Counted from the stretch's first letter, positions 1-7,723 are shown. The stretch is 15,085 bases of DNA from Thermoguttaceae bacterium (GCA_024653385.1 JANLFZ010000103.1:1-15085), one strand, 5' to 3'. Notes: generated from the letters alone by a model not told the origin. Numbers and translations are program-made.

Positions 1-636
1 CATCGCGTTGATCGTAGGCACGATCACCGCGATGGCCCCCAGCGGCCAGCGCCGTTCCATGCCGAGGAATGCCGTCAAAGACAGAACGAGGAACAGCGAC
101 TCGCTATACGCCATGCGCAGGAAGAAGCCGGTGGGAAAGACCGCCAGTGCAAAGACCGCGTACCCTGCCAGCCGAGCCGGTCCCTCGGGAAACCGCTGGC
201 GCACGTAGACGATCACTAGGGCAAAGGCCCCGACCAAGAGCGCGTGCGAAACCAAGAGGCCCGCCCAGTGGAGCGACAGCGGCGCTAGCGCCAGCACGGC
301 CCGCACCAGGACCGGGTAAGCCGGGAAGAACGCCACGGCCGACTGCCCCTGGGGATTGTACGTGTACCCGCGCGCCGTGATCTCGAGGTACCACTGGCCG
401 TCCCAGAGGGTCAGCGTGTCGAGGATCACATCGCCCGCCGGGGGAATGTGCCGTGGGCATTTCGGCCGCGCCGCCGGCGCAAGCAGGCTTGCGCCAGACT
501 CCGCGCCCAGAACCACCAAGGGGAGCGTCAGCACGTAGGCAAGTAGCGCGCGTGTCACGACGCCGTACGCGCCCGACGGGGCTCCGCCCGTCCCGGTTTT
601 CCGTTCGCACGTTTTGTCTGCCCTGCGCAAATGCAT
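1..636 (-). CDS. PIG-V-like polytopic mannosyltransferase, 3' end outside the window
   Basis: Reading the minus strand gives an open frame of 212 codons from ATG at 636 that runs off the window without a stop, so the C-terminal part is missing. After an N-terminal hydrophobic segment the protein has WDGQWYLEI (W78, D79, G80), then AFFPAYPVLVRA, a membrane segment, FPTGFFLRMAYSESLFL and a short linker ERRWPLGA. This order is typical of the bacterial relatives of eukaryotic PIG-V/GPI mannosyltransferase II, membrane enzymes that use a polyprenyl-phosphate sugar on the outer face of the cytoplasmic membrane. It lies 24 nt behind, and in the same frame as, the GT2 gene that could make such a donor. 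No clear Shine-Dalgarno precedes the ATG; a GTG at 558 is an alternative start just ahead of the first membrane segment. The family call is from motif recognition; the acceptor is unknown. Confidence 0.8.
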   Translation of the reverse strand, partial: MHLRRADKTCERKTGTGGAPSGAYGVVTRALLAYVLTLPLVVLGAESGASLLAPAARPKCPRHIPPAGDVILDTLTLWDGQWYLEITARGYTYNPQGQSAVAFFPAYPVLVRAVLALAPLSLHWAGLLVSHALLVGAFALVIVYVRQRFPEGPARLAGYAVFALAVFPTGFFLRMAYSESLFLVLSLTAFLGMERRWPLGAIAVIVPTINAM

Positions 637-660
637 CGGTTTAGCTTGGCTTTTCGGTCT

Positions 661-1545
661 TCAGGTGCATCCGTCGTGGCTCCTATTCTGCAAAACGCTC
701 GCTTCCATCGTGGAGCGGCTTCGAGAGCCAGCAGCCGCAGCCCATTCTTCCGCAGCTCCGGTTGGCCTCCAATTGCGACATCGCCAGAGCGTGCGCAGCG
801 CCTCCCATCCGTCGCGCCAGCGGATGTTCTTGCCCTGTTTCACGCTTCGCGGTTCGTAGTGAATTGGCACCTCCATGATTTCCAGTCCCATGCGGCAGGC
901 CTTCGCCGTGACCTCGGGGCAGAATTCGAATCGCTCGCACTGAAGTTCCATTGCCCGCAGGACCGGGGCAGGGAACACCTTGTAACATGTCGCTTCATCC
1001 GTCAGCTTTACGCCGTATAACAGCCACACGGACCAGTTCAAGAGCGACACGCCCGCACGCAGCACACTCCAGGGACGCGGGCGACCCGCCGGCCTCGACA
1101 TGTACCGCGAACCGTAAACGACATCGGCGTTCCCGGATAAGAGCGGCTCAATGAGGCGGGGATAGTCCTGCGGGTCGTACTCCAAGTCGGCGTCTTGGAT
1201 GATTGTAAAGCGTCCTCGAGCACGCGGTAACGCCGTGCGAATGGCGGCACCCTTGCCCCGATTCGTCGAATGCGCCAGTATGGTCACGCCGGGGCGATAG
1301 TACCATTGCTCGAGTATTGCGCTGGTTCTGTCGCTGGAAGCGTCGTCAACGACAAGTACCTCCTTGTCGCACGGCGCGGCCAGAACGCGCCGGAGCAATT
1401 CATCGATCGTGGACGCTTCATTGTAAACAGGAACAATGACGGTAAGCAGTGGCTCCCCAGGTGCCGGAGACGAGGAACGGGCGCCTGAGACAGCCGCGTT
1501 GGCTTGCTGTCGCGCGCCCGTGCGACATTTCCACTTGCGGATCAT
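661..1545 (-). CDS. DPM1-like GT2 glycosyltransferase (polyprenyl-phosphate sugar synthase type)
   Basis: This is a 294-residue cytosolic GT-A enzyme without a C-terminal membrane anchor. It shows the GT2 sequence VIVPVYNEASTIDELL, VVDDASSDRTS, NRGKGAAIR, and the metal/nucleotide-sugar motif QDADLEYDP, followed by YGSRY and LTDEATCYKVF, typical of dolichol-phosphate mannose or undecaprenyl-phosphate sugar synthases. The expected reaction is transfer of a sugar from GDP-mannose (or UDP-glucose) to a polyprenyl phosphate. I choose ATG 1545 over the longer start at 1608 because GGGGAG sits 8 nt ahead of it and it begins 4 nt after the stop of the upstream GT39 gene. The longer form would only add residues translated from the GT39 3' end. 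Position between GT39 and PIG-V-like genes suggests it supplies their lipid-linked donor. The sugar cannot be read from the sequence. Confidence 0.87.
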   Translation of the reverse strand: MIRKWKCRTGARQQANAAVSGARSSSPAPGEPLLTVIVPVYNEASTIDELLRRVLAAPCDKEVLVVDDASSDRTSAILEQWYYRPGVTILAHSTNRGKGAAIRTALPRARGRFTIIQDADLEYDPQDYPRLIEPLLSGNADVVYGSRYMSRPAGRPRPWSVLRAGVSLLNWSVWLLYGVKLTDEATCYKVFPAPVLRAMELQCERFEFCPEVTAKACRMGLEIMEVPIHYEPRSVKQGKNIRWRDGWEALRTLWRCRNWRPTGAAEEWAAAAGSRSRSTMEASVLQNRSHDGCT

Positions 1546-1549
1546 GGAA

Positions 1550-3379
1550 TCAGCTCCCCAGGGTTTGGAAATCCTCAAATGGGGGAAGCCCAAGTTCCAC
1601 ACGCACACGGTTCGCTTCTGCGAGGCTGATGCGATAGATGTAGATCGAGTATCCGACTAAGGCGAAAGGACGCAATCGGAGGAAATACAAGTACCGCGAT
1701 GAAGGTTCATGAATCCGTGTTACGCTGATGGCATACAGCCCAGGTTCCGGCTGGGTCGGAGGAGGTGGCACATCAACCCCTGCCAGTTGCGGCGAAAGCG
1801 ACAGCGGCAAGGCTATCCCGCGGAGCCGCAAATCTCGATGGCGGTCGAGCCACTGACGAAGGTAAATGAGGTCCTGGCCCCAATCGATGTTGCTATCGAG
1901 AAGGTGATAGTGCCCGCGCCGGGGGCCGCCCACCAACTCGTTGAAGTAGGAGAGCGAATGCGGGTATATTGCCACACTACTACTCAAACTCCAACCCAAG
2001 AGGATGCAAGCCATTGCCCGACATTCGCGCCGCACCATGACTGCGGGCGAGAAAGACTTGGCGGCGAAGACATACAGAAAAGGGAACGAAGGAAGGGCAT
2101 AGCGGAGATGATGACTGAAACCAGTCTGCGAGCTAACCAGGACCAGCACGCTGACCGCAGGCGCCAGGAGCGCCAGTTCCGCTCTCCAGACGCTTCTGCC
2201 ACGGGGGAAGGCGAGCGACGCAACGGCCATCGCGAGAAGCCCTAGCGTTCCCAGCGGCGTTTTCACGGCCATTGCATACAGGTAATAATACCACCACCCC
2301 GCTCGTTTCCACGTGCCACGGAGGTACGAAGGCATCTTCGATTCGAAGTCGAGCTTCTGCCGATCCAAGCCAAGCACATAGTCGCGGGGGAGAGGTATGG
2401 GAAGCCAACCCACCAAGCTACCGGCGTACTTATTTCCGATGCAATGGGGGTCGGTATCGCGCGTTGTTGGGGGCGAGTCTTCCGAGCCGCCCCACGCGCG
2501 GCTGACGAACCGATATCGCTCCAGACGTGTACAACACCCCAGAAACCCGTAGGCGGCGTTCACCACGACAAGCGCCAGGAGCAGAATGGCGGCCATGCGA
2601 ATCGCGCTCGTAGATAGGCGCACGGCGTGCAGCCGCCCGAGACCTGCCGCCAGCCACATCGCAGGCCACAACGGCAAGAGGACCAGCCAAGTGCACTTGG
2701 TAAGCAGTGCCAACCCCAACGCGCCTCCGGCCAATATCGTCGCGGACCACGCCGGGCGTTGCAGCCATCGCCAGAAGGCATAGTTGGCCGCTACACCGAT
2801 CGAGGCAGCAGGCGCGTCGGGAGTGATCATCTGCGCATGCGCGAGGATGTCGGGCGACAAACACCACAAGGTCATTGCAGCCAGCCCGGCTGATCGGCCA
2901 TAAAGTTCTTGACCCCAGCGGTAGCAAATCCAGCCCCCAAGCAGGCTGAACGGAATGCAGGCCAGGCGCGCCCAAGCAAAATACGGGAAAGCGTCGGCCC
3001 CATAGGTCAGGCAGAAGTGCATAGCGGCCAAGAGTTCCGGCCGATACACGCCCTCCGCCTTGGGCACGGTCCAATCGACCTTCGGACCGGCAATGAGCAC
3101 CGGCAGCGCGGCAACCATCCGCACCAACGGCGGATTCACGCGGTACACGTCCGTACGGCCCTCGGTCCAATACAAGAGACCGCAAGGCAAATGCCCCCAT
3201 TCGTCGATTGCTGGACTATGCGCAAACGCGCCGTAGGCCAGCAGGACCGCATGCAGCGTCAGCAGAGCCGCCAGCGCAGCGCGATGGGCCGCGCGCGTTT
3301 CAAGCCACGCCGCCTTGATATTCGCGTTGCTTCGCAAGCCAGCGCCCTCGCCAATGGCCGCAATTGCCAAATCGTCCAC
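1550..3379 (-). CDS. GT39 (PMT-type) membrane glycosyltransferase
   Basis: The 609-residue polytopic protein has a first membrane helix followed by a periplasmic loop with the acidic pair in SPAIDEWGHL (D59, E60), the hallmark of GT39/GT-C enzymes that use polyprenyl-phosphate sugars. It then shows NPPLVR, a run of about ten hydrophobic segments (for example TILAGGALGLALLTK), and the segment LDSNIDWGQDLIYLRQWL common in the periplasmic C-terminal part of bacterial GT39 proteins. The start is GTG at 3379; GGAAGG lies 7 nt upstream and supports it, although it places the first 80 nt inside the 3' end of the lnt-like gene in another frame. The next gene starts 4 nt after its stop, so the two are very probably cotranscribed. 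PMT homologues O-mannosylate proteins; whether this one acts on protein or lipid is unknown. Confidence 0.87.
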   Translation of the reverse strand: MDDLAIAAIGEGAGLRSNANIKAAWLETRAAHRAALAALLTLHAVLLAYGAFAHSPAIDEWGHLPCGLLYWTEGRTDVYRVNPPLVRMVAALPVLIAGPKVDWTVPKAEGVYRPELLAAMHFCLTYGADAFPYFAWARLACIPFSLLGGWICYRWGQELYGRSAGLAAMTLWCLSPDILAHAQMITPDAPAASIGVAANYAFWRWLQRPAWSATILAGGALGLALLTKCTWLVLLPLWPAMWLAAGLGRLHAVRLSTSAIRMAAILLLALVVVNAAYGFLGCCTRLERYRFVSRAWGGSEDSPPTTRDTDPHCIGNKYAGSLVGWLPIPLPRDYVLGLDRQKLDFESKMPSYLRGTWKRAGWWYYYLYAMAVKTPLGTLGLLAMAVASLAFPRGRSVWRAELALLAPAVSVLVLVSSQTGFSHHLRYALPSFPFLYVFAAKSFSPAVMVRRECRAMACILLGWSLSSSVAIYPHSLSYFNELVGGPRRGHYHLLDSNIDWGQDLIYLRQWLDRHRDLRLRGIALPLSLSPQLAGVDVPPPPTQPEPGLYAISVTRIHEPSSRYLYFLRLRPFALVGYSIYIYRISLAEANRVRVELGLPPFEDFQTLGS

Positions 3380-5048
3380 GCAGGCACCTTCCGGCGATAC
3401 CTAGAGCATTGGTTCCGGTCACCGCAATCAGGCACAAAACTGGCAACAGATCACCCAGCGTGCAATATGGCGAGCACCTCGAATCGATGGGTGCGCGGGC
3501 CAGAAGCACGGGCACCTCCTCCGGCATGCCCGACGCGAGTCCGACGACACGCCCACAACTATCGATCACCGCAGTGGTTCCGCCGACGGACACGCGAAAG
3601 TGCGGCCTGCGGAATTCGACGGCGCGGAGGCGCGTGTGCAGCATGGTGATCTGGCTGACTTTGCCCGACTGATCGAAGGATTCATCCATCGCGCAAACAA
3701 AAAAGTCGGGGCGAGACGGCACAGCGGCGCGCATCAATCGCCGGTGTACGCCGGAAAAACAGATGTCGTAACAGACCAGAGGTCCTATCCGGAGACAACG
3801 CCCAGCCCTATCGGTGAGCAAGAAGGCCTCCGGCATCCGGCATGCAGCGCGTGGCCCTCGGTGCAATTGCCAAAGGCGCACGCATTCCGGGGGCCACCAC
3901 CCAAGACGATCAAGCCATTCCGGGACGTGTTCCAATAGAGGCACCAAATGCTGCTTGTCGTAGATGCCTTTGATACCCTCGGAGGGCGTACAGTAAATCA
4001 GGCTATTCACGCTAGCCCAGGGTAGGGCCTGCTGCCGATGCGCCTCTTCGCTTTCCGCGCGACGCCAGGCGCCTAGCAGCACCGGTGCGTCGAGTTTTCG
4101 GCTTACTGCGCGCAAAGCTTCCTCGCCCTTGCCCGCCGAAACCGTGTTTCCGGCGGTTGACGCTTTGCGGGTCAACGCCCAAAGAGGCTCCTGCCACGCG
4201 GCCTCGGGCCACAAATAGAAGTCGACCTTTTGCCCAGGCTCTTCGCGTTCTCGCCATTGCTGCCAAGCTAGCTTCTGCGCAAGCCCGCGAAACAGATCCA
4301 GGTCCGTCCTTTCACAGATGCGTCCGCGAACCAGCGCGACTCGCGGTCCTGCTTCCCCCAGAGGCTGCTCAAGGCGCCACGCCCCATAAAGCCAGGTGGC
4401 AACGAGTACGACCACCGTGCCGCCTGCCGACGCGACTACCGGGGCTGGACCTCGCTGCCCTCGGTCGCGGAAGACCCTCCAGAGGACCACATCCGCCGCA
4501 GTGCCGTTGACCATCGCCACCAACGCACTGAGAACCGTGACCCCGCCAAGGTCCGCCGCCTGCATGAGCTGATGCTGCCCCACGACCGCCTGCCCCAGCC
4601 AGAGTAGCGTAAAGTTTTCGCCCACAGCCACCTGAAATGCCCAGTAACGAATCCACTCGCAAGCGACCCATACCACTGGAAACACGATCGCCAAGGGCCA
4701 CTGGCAATGTCTCGCGCATTGCCGCCCCAACGCGAGCCCAAGCGCGATGCAAAGTCCCCCACCAAGACTTGCCCAGAACCAGATGCCCGCCAGCAGCCCC
4801 CCGAGGGTCCAATACAGAAACGACAGGCCTGTGGCGTGGAAAAGCGTACCCCCAACCAGGCCACCAGCCCACGCAAGCGACACGGGTACGCACGGACGTA
4901 AGACCGCGGCCAAAGGAATTAACCCTAGCCAGGCCCAAAGACAGGAGCGGGAAGACGAAACGGCCACACCAGCCAGCGCGCCGCCTACCGCAGCGGCCAG
5001 GAGAAACCCTGTTGCAACCACCGTTGTGACTGGCGGCCGCGAAAACAT
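3300..5048 (-). CDS. lnt: apolipoprotein N-acyltransferase-like protein (Lnt family), divergent
   Basis: 582 residues, somewhat longer than the roughly 510 of E. coli Lnt. Five to six N-terminal membrane segments are followed by a nitrilase-like domain and a last membrane helix near 528-548. The nitrilase triad is present: E282 in LWPEAAW, K365 in YDKQHLVP and C426 in LVCYDICF, with E373 in LLEHVP. Lnt adds the third acyl chain to the N-terminal cysteine of lipoproteins in the cytoplasmic membrane. Departures from the norm are CYD instead of CYE, and loss of the usual NDAWFG and NNG segments (here MDESFD and VGG). The ATG at 5048 follows a strong GGAGG with 8 nt spacing, 12 nt after the preceding stop. 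The last 30 or so residues are basic and overlap the GT39 start; this tail may be a late extension. Its substrate may be the exported protein two genes upstream. Confidence 0.85.
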   Translation of the reverse strand: MFSRPPVTTVVATGFLLAAAVGGALAGVAVSSSRSCLWAWLGLIPLAAVLRPCVPVSLAWAGGLVGGTLFHATGLSFLYWTLGGLLAGIWFWASLGGGLCIALGLALGRQCARHCQWPLAIVFPVVWVACEWIRYWAFQVAVGENFTLLWLGQAVVGQHQLMQAADLGGVTVLSALVAMVNGTAADVVLWRVFRDRGQRGPAPVVASAGGTVVVLVATWLYGAWRLEQPLGEAGPRVALVRGRICERTDLDLFRGLAQKLAWQQWREREEPGQKVDFYLWPEAAWQEPLWALTRKASTAGNTVSAGKGEEALRAVSRKLDAPVLLGAWRRAESEEAHRQQALPWASVNSLIYCTPSEGIKGIYDKQHLVPLLEHVPEWLDRLGWWPPECVRLWQLHRGPRAACRMPEAFLLTDRAGRCLRIGPLVCYDICFSGVHRRLMRAAVPSRPDFFVCAMDESFDQSGKVSQITMLHTRLRAVEFRRPHFRVSVGGTTAVIDSCGRVVGLASGMPEEVPVLLARAPIDSRCSPYCTLGDLLPVLCLIAVTGTNALGIAGRCLRGRFGNCGHWRGRWLAKQREYQGGVA

Positions 5049-5060
5049 GATCCCGCCCTC

Positions 5061-6143
5061 CTACTCTGCCACCGAGGACGGCGATGGCCTTTCGCGTCGC
5101 TCGCGCCTCCTCAAAAGAAGAAATAGCGCGATCATTGCCACGCCTACCAACAACATCGCTAGTCGCCCGAGCCAAACCGCGCGTGGAGGGCCGAGCGTGA
5201 TCCCCAGGGCCTCTGCCGTAAACTGGCTTTCTGGAGGAGGACGCAAGTCGATCTTCACCACCTCGAAGGTCTCAACCAAACCCCTAGTCTGCGCAGGCCC
5301 CAGCTCCCGCCAGTACGCGACGCGTTTTAGCAGGGGAAGCCCGCCGGCCGTGCCTCCGTACTCGTATGTGCCGCGGAGCAGTTCATCGTTTTCACCCATT
5401 GGGCTGCGCATGCCCAGGGTTATCTCTTTGAGAGCCCAGCACTTGTCACGATAGAAGGTGAACACATTTCGCCGCTGGCGCCGGTCTTTCCAAGCAGCCG
5501 TCGTATGGATACGAACCAAACGCTTCGATCCCTCCAGGGCCTCCTCGACTTTCTCGATCGAATAAGTGTCGGCTCGGAACGGAAGGGGACCAAAAATCCA
5601 AGTTTCCACCGGTGCCACGTATGCACGACAGGGGGACCATTGGAACGCCAGATATGAGAGTTCCGCCAACCCCTCCTCGTAGTCGCCCCAATCGCCGACA
5701 ACCATTGCTCCATCCACCCCAGTGTTACTGGCCCTCACATACCCCTCGGGTCGAACCAACAGGACGCCCGTGCGACCCGTCGTTGTTTGTCCGTCCGGTG
5801 TCAACCCACGGGACTCCGCACGAAACAAGCGTTCCCCCCTAGCGCAGAAGACTAGGTAGCTGGCGCGTTTTCCCTCGGGGTTCTCTGAACTCGTGTACGC
5901 ACGAACCGAGGCCTCGCGCCGTATGCCCTCCATGGACATGTTTCCATAGCCCTCTTTCAGCCGCGCAAGCATTGCGCGGTACTCCTCCAGGATCTCCCGC
6001 TCCGCCGCCGACACACGGAGTTCAATGCGCGTGGCTGCGAGGCAATCGCAGACTAGCGGGCTGCCTAGCACCACAAGGGAGAGAACTGCCACGCAGTGCT
6101 TCCGCCACCTGGCCCATGGCTGTGCGATGTCACGTGCCGCCAT
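5061..6143 (-). CDS. exported single-anchor protein, possibly with a LolA/RseB-like fold
   Basis: Not firmly recognised. The 360-residue product has a signal peptide (hydrophobic VAVLSLVVLG, likely cleavage after CLAA near residue 37), a soluble mostly beta-rich region of about 280 residues, one membrane helix at about 325-345 (LAMLLVGVAMIALFLLL) and a strongly basic tail RRRERRER, which predicts a mostly extracytoplasmic protein anchored at its C-terminus. Segments such as VLLVRPEGYVRA, LKEITLG and RGTYEYGG, with a late FEVVKIDLRPPPESQFT, resemble planctomycete proteins with a lipoprotein-carrier-like fold; that is impression, not proof. The frame stays open to 6554, but the ATG at 6143 places the signal peptide at the N-terminus and avoids overlap with the upstream gene; no clear Shine-Dalgarno is visible. 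The lnt-like gene follows 12 nt downstream, which would fit a role in lipoprotein handling. Confidence 0.66.
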   Translation of the reverse strand: MAARDIAQPWARWRKHCVAVLSLVVLGSPLVCDCLAATRIELRVSAAEREILEEYRAMLARLKEGYGNMSMEGIRREASVRAYTSSENPEGKRASYLVFCARGERLFRAESRGLTPDGQTTTGRTGVLLVRPEGYVRASNTGVDGAMVVGDWGDYEEGLAELSYLAFQWSPCRAYVAPVETWIFGPLPFRADTYSIEKVEEALEGSKRLVRIHTTAAWKDRRQRRNVFTFYRDKCWALKEITLGMRSPMGENDELLRGTYEYGGTAGGLPLLKRVAYWRELGPAQTRGLVETFEVVKIDLRPPPESQFTAEALGITLGPPRAVWLGRLAMLLVGVAMIALFLLLRRRERRERPSPSSVAE

Positions 6144-6276
6144 GCTCGGCAAACCCAGGCGATACCGCTTGGCCGAGATGATAAGACACTCTCGCACCCC
6201 GGGTGGGCCGCAATCGAAAGGAATGGAGCTACACTTCACGACGGTTCTCCAGCGCCGATGGCACCGGAGTGCCACC

Positions 6277-6570
6277 TCATGTCCCCTGATCCGGTAGAGC
6301 GCATAAGCAATAAGTCTGCAGCGCTTGATAGTACTTCGTTCTGCACGCACAGTTTGGCATGCCCGGGTCGCAAGGATCTCCACCGCACCGCATTCTGCAC
6401 TCGCCCGTGTCCTCCTGGCAGCCGTCGTCACCGAGGGAACCGCAGGCTGGCACATGCATATCATTACAACCGCGTGGTGCCGCACAGCCCGGAAAAGAAA
6501 GCAGGACCAACCCCACCAGGAATATCCCGGCTCCCCCACACAAGTCGGCGACAATACGCGAAGTGTTCAT
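6277..6570 (-). CDS. small Cys-rich exported protein, possible lipoprotein
   Basis: 97 residues from ATG 6570. A signal peptide (GIFLVGLVLLSFPGC) is followed by a short mature part holding 11 cysteines, counting the one at the putative cleavage site, spaced as in RGCND, PACGS, DGCQ, GECRMRCGGDPC, NCACR and TYCLCA. If that first cysteine is lipidated, ten remain, enough for five disulfides. The lipobox is imperfect (F and P at -3 and -2), so signal peptidase I cleavage is also possible. The start is supported by AAGGG at 8 nt; a longer frame from GTG 6669 overlaps the upstream stop and would bury the signal peptide. It lies just behind a MauE-like gene; in methylamine dehydrogenase clusters MauE supports maturation of a small disulfide-rich subunit. 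I know no family match and assign no function. Confidence 0.68.
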   Translation of the reverse strand: MNTSRIVADLCGGAGIFLVGLVLLSFPGCAAPRGCNDMHVPACGSLGDDGCQEDTGECRMRCGGDPCDPGMPNCACRTKYYQALQTYCLCALPDQGT

Positions 6571-6581
6571 AGCCAAGACCC

Positions 6582-6603
6582 TTGATTGAACAGAAGGAAT
6601 CAA
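6582..6603 (-). other. small inverted repeat next to the Cys-rich gene's ribosome site
   Basis: TTGATT and AATCAA form a perfect 6-bp stem with a 10-nt loop; in the minus-strand transcript the stem ends directly at the AAGGG used by the gene starting at 6570. It could influence initiation, but a 6-bp AT-rich stem is weak and may be chance. Confidence 0.25.
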
Positions 6604-6665
6604 TCGTCCCATGTTTCGCTCATCACTCGCCTCTCGGTCTGCGCAACTCGCTGAAGGGCACAGCC

Positions 6666-7544
6666 TCACGGCGGACGCCCATCTTGCGGACCTCGCAACA
6701 CGTCGCCCTGGGTGACCCCGTCGGTGTCCAGGGGCTCGACGATTTCCGCGGTCACGCTTACGACAACAGGCATGGTCGGCACGTCCAGATAGAGCTGCGC
6801 CTTATGCGTAACAAACTGGCCGACTTTATCTTTCGGCGCTGTGAACCGAAGACGAACCGGCGCCACCCCGCGCGGCTCGATCAGCACCGGTAGGCCATCC
6901 GTAGCGATACAGCCACAATCTCCCTTCGCCCCAACCACGACCACGGCCCGTCGCCTTAGGTTGAGAACACCCACGGGTATCGAAGCCTCCACTCCGGCGG
7001 GCACGCGTGCAACCTGGGCCTTGTCCACCTCTGGCACGACAGCATATCCGGCCAGATAGGCAAGCCCCCTTGCGGCCGAACCGAACCGCCATACAGCCCA
7101 AACACAGAACACCCCAGCAAGCACCGCGGCCACCGAAAACGCACCACGCAAAGCCCACATGCGCCGGCCGATGTTCGCGAGGCTGGGCAAGGACACCCCC
7201 TCGGGCGGTCTGCGCATGCACTCCGCCGGCCTGCATCGAACGAGCAGCGCGACGATCAACATGTCCATCCCCACCATAATCCATGGACTTGCCTTAACGC
7301 GCCCAAGACAGCCACACGACATCTCACCCGCAATACCTTTGTACGCCGACACACACGCGAAGATCACAAAGACAGCTAGCGCCACGGCCCAAGACACGCG
7401 CGCCAAAACCGTGAGCAGTAGCCAAACCCCCAGACAGGCCTCAAACAAGACCACACCGAGCAGGAACCACCGCGACTCAAGCAGGCCGAAGCCGAGCACC
7501 GGTTCGGTGAGAAGTTGATGGGCCTTGAGCGCGGCCGCGGTCAA
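6666..7544 (-). CDS. MauE/DoxX-like membrane protein fused to a DUF1573-like domain
   Basis: The N-terminal half has about four membrane helices and the redox-type pair SCGCLG (C77, C79), as in MauE/DoxX-related proteins tied to periplasmic thiol chemistry. A further helix near 132-155 leads to an extracytoplasmic region of about 115 residues with a DUF1573-like beta sandwich: IPVGVLNLRRRAVVVV, KGDCGCIA (C210, C212) and IEPRGVAPVRLRFTAP. The start is uncertain. The frame begins formally at TTG 7544, but family-like residues continue upstream (YNLLRIFLGLLLL, to about 7580), where only a CTG at 7574 or a frameshift in the C8 tract at 7582-7589 could begin translation. The minus-strand G8 lies 7 nt before that CTG and could act as a Shine-Dalgarno. 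It is the first gene of the left block, ahead of the Cys-rich gene. Confidence 0.76.
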   Translation of the reverse strand: MTAAALKAHQLLTEPVLGFGLLESRWFLLGVVLFEACLGVWLLLTVLARVSWAVALAVFVIFACVSAYKGIAGEMSCGCLGRVKASPWIMVGMDMLIVALLVRCRPAECMRRPPEGVSLPSLANIGRRMWALRGAFSVAAVLAGVFCVWAVWRFGSAARGLAYLAGYAVVPEVDKAQVARVPAGVEASIPVGVLNLRRRAVVVVGAKGDCGCIATDGLPVLIEPRGVAPVRLRFTAPKDKVGQFVTHKAQLYLDVPTMPVVVSVTAEIVEPLDTDGVTQGDVLRGPQDGRPP

Positions 7545-7629
7545 GAGCAGCAGCCCGAGGAAGATGCGGAGCAGGTTATAGCCCCCCCCGGAAGATCGGC
7601 AAGCGCCGGAAACGCCCGCGAAACCAGCC

Positions 7630-7649
7630 TGCCGGGGCCTCGCCCGGCA
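7630..7649. other. GC-rich hairpin in the leader of the left operon
   Basis: TGCCGGG and CCCGGCA form a perfect 7-bp stem with loop GCCTCG. It would lie in the 5' leader of the minus-strand operon if transcription starts near 7768. No T-run follows on either strand, so it is not a standard intrinsic terminator. No riboswitch class is recognised. Confidence 0.35.
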
Positions 7650-7723
7650 ACCGCCACCCTCGCCCTACGCCAGCCATCGGTCGCCTCCCCAGGGTTCGAC
7701 CCGCTGACCTTCCCTGCCTCCCA

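Noticed and set aside
104..610. 168-codon minus-strand frame at the left edge
   Set aside because: Another minus frame in the same place encodes PIG-V motifs (WDGQWYLEI, AFFPAYP, AYSESLFL); this one is low-complexity shadow.
6144..6554. N-terminal extension of the anchored periplasmic protein
   Set aside because: It would overlap the Cys-rich gene and move the signal peptide 137 residues inward.
7688..7712. tRNA-like GGTTCGACCC sequence
   Set aside because: No 5-bp T-stem forms around it on either strand and no acceptor or anticodon arm is found; chance match.
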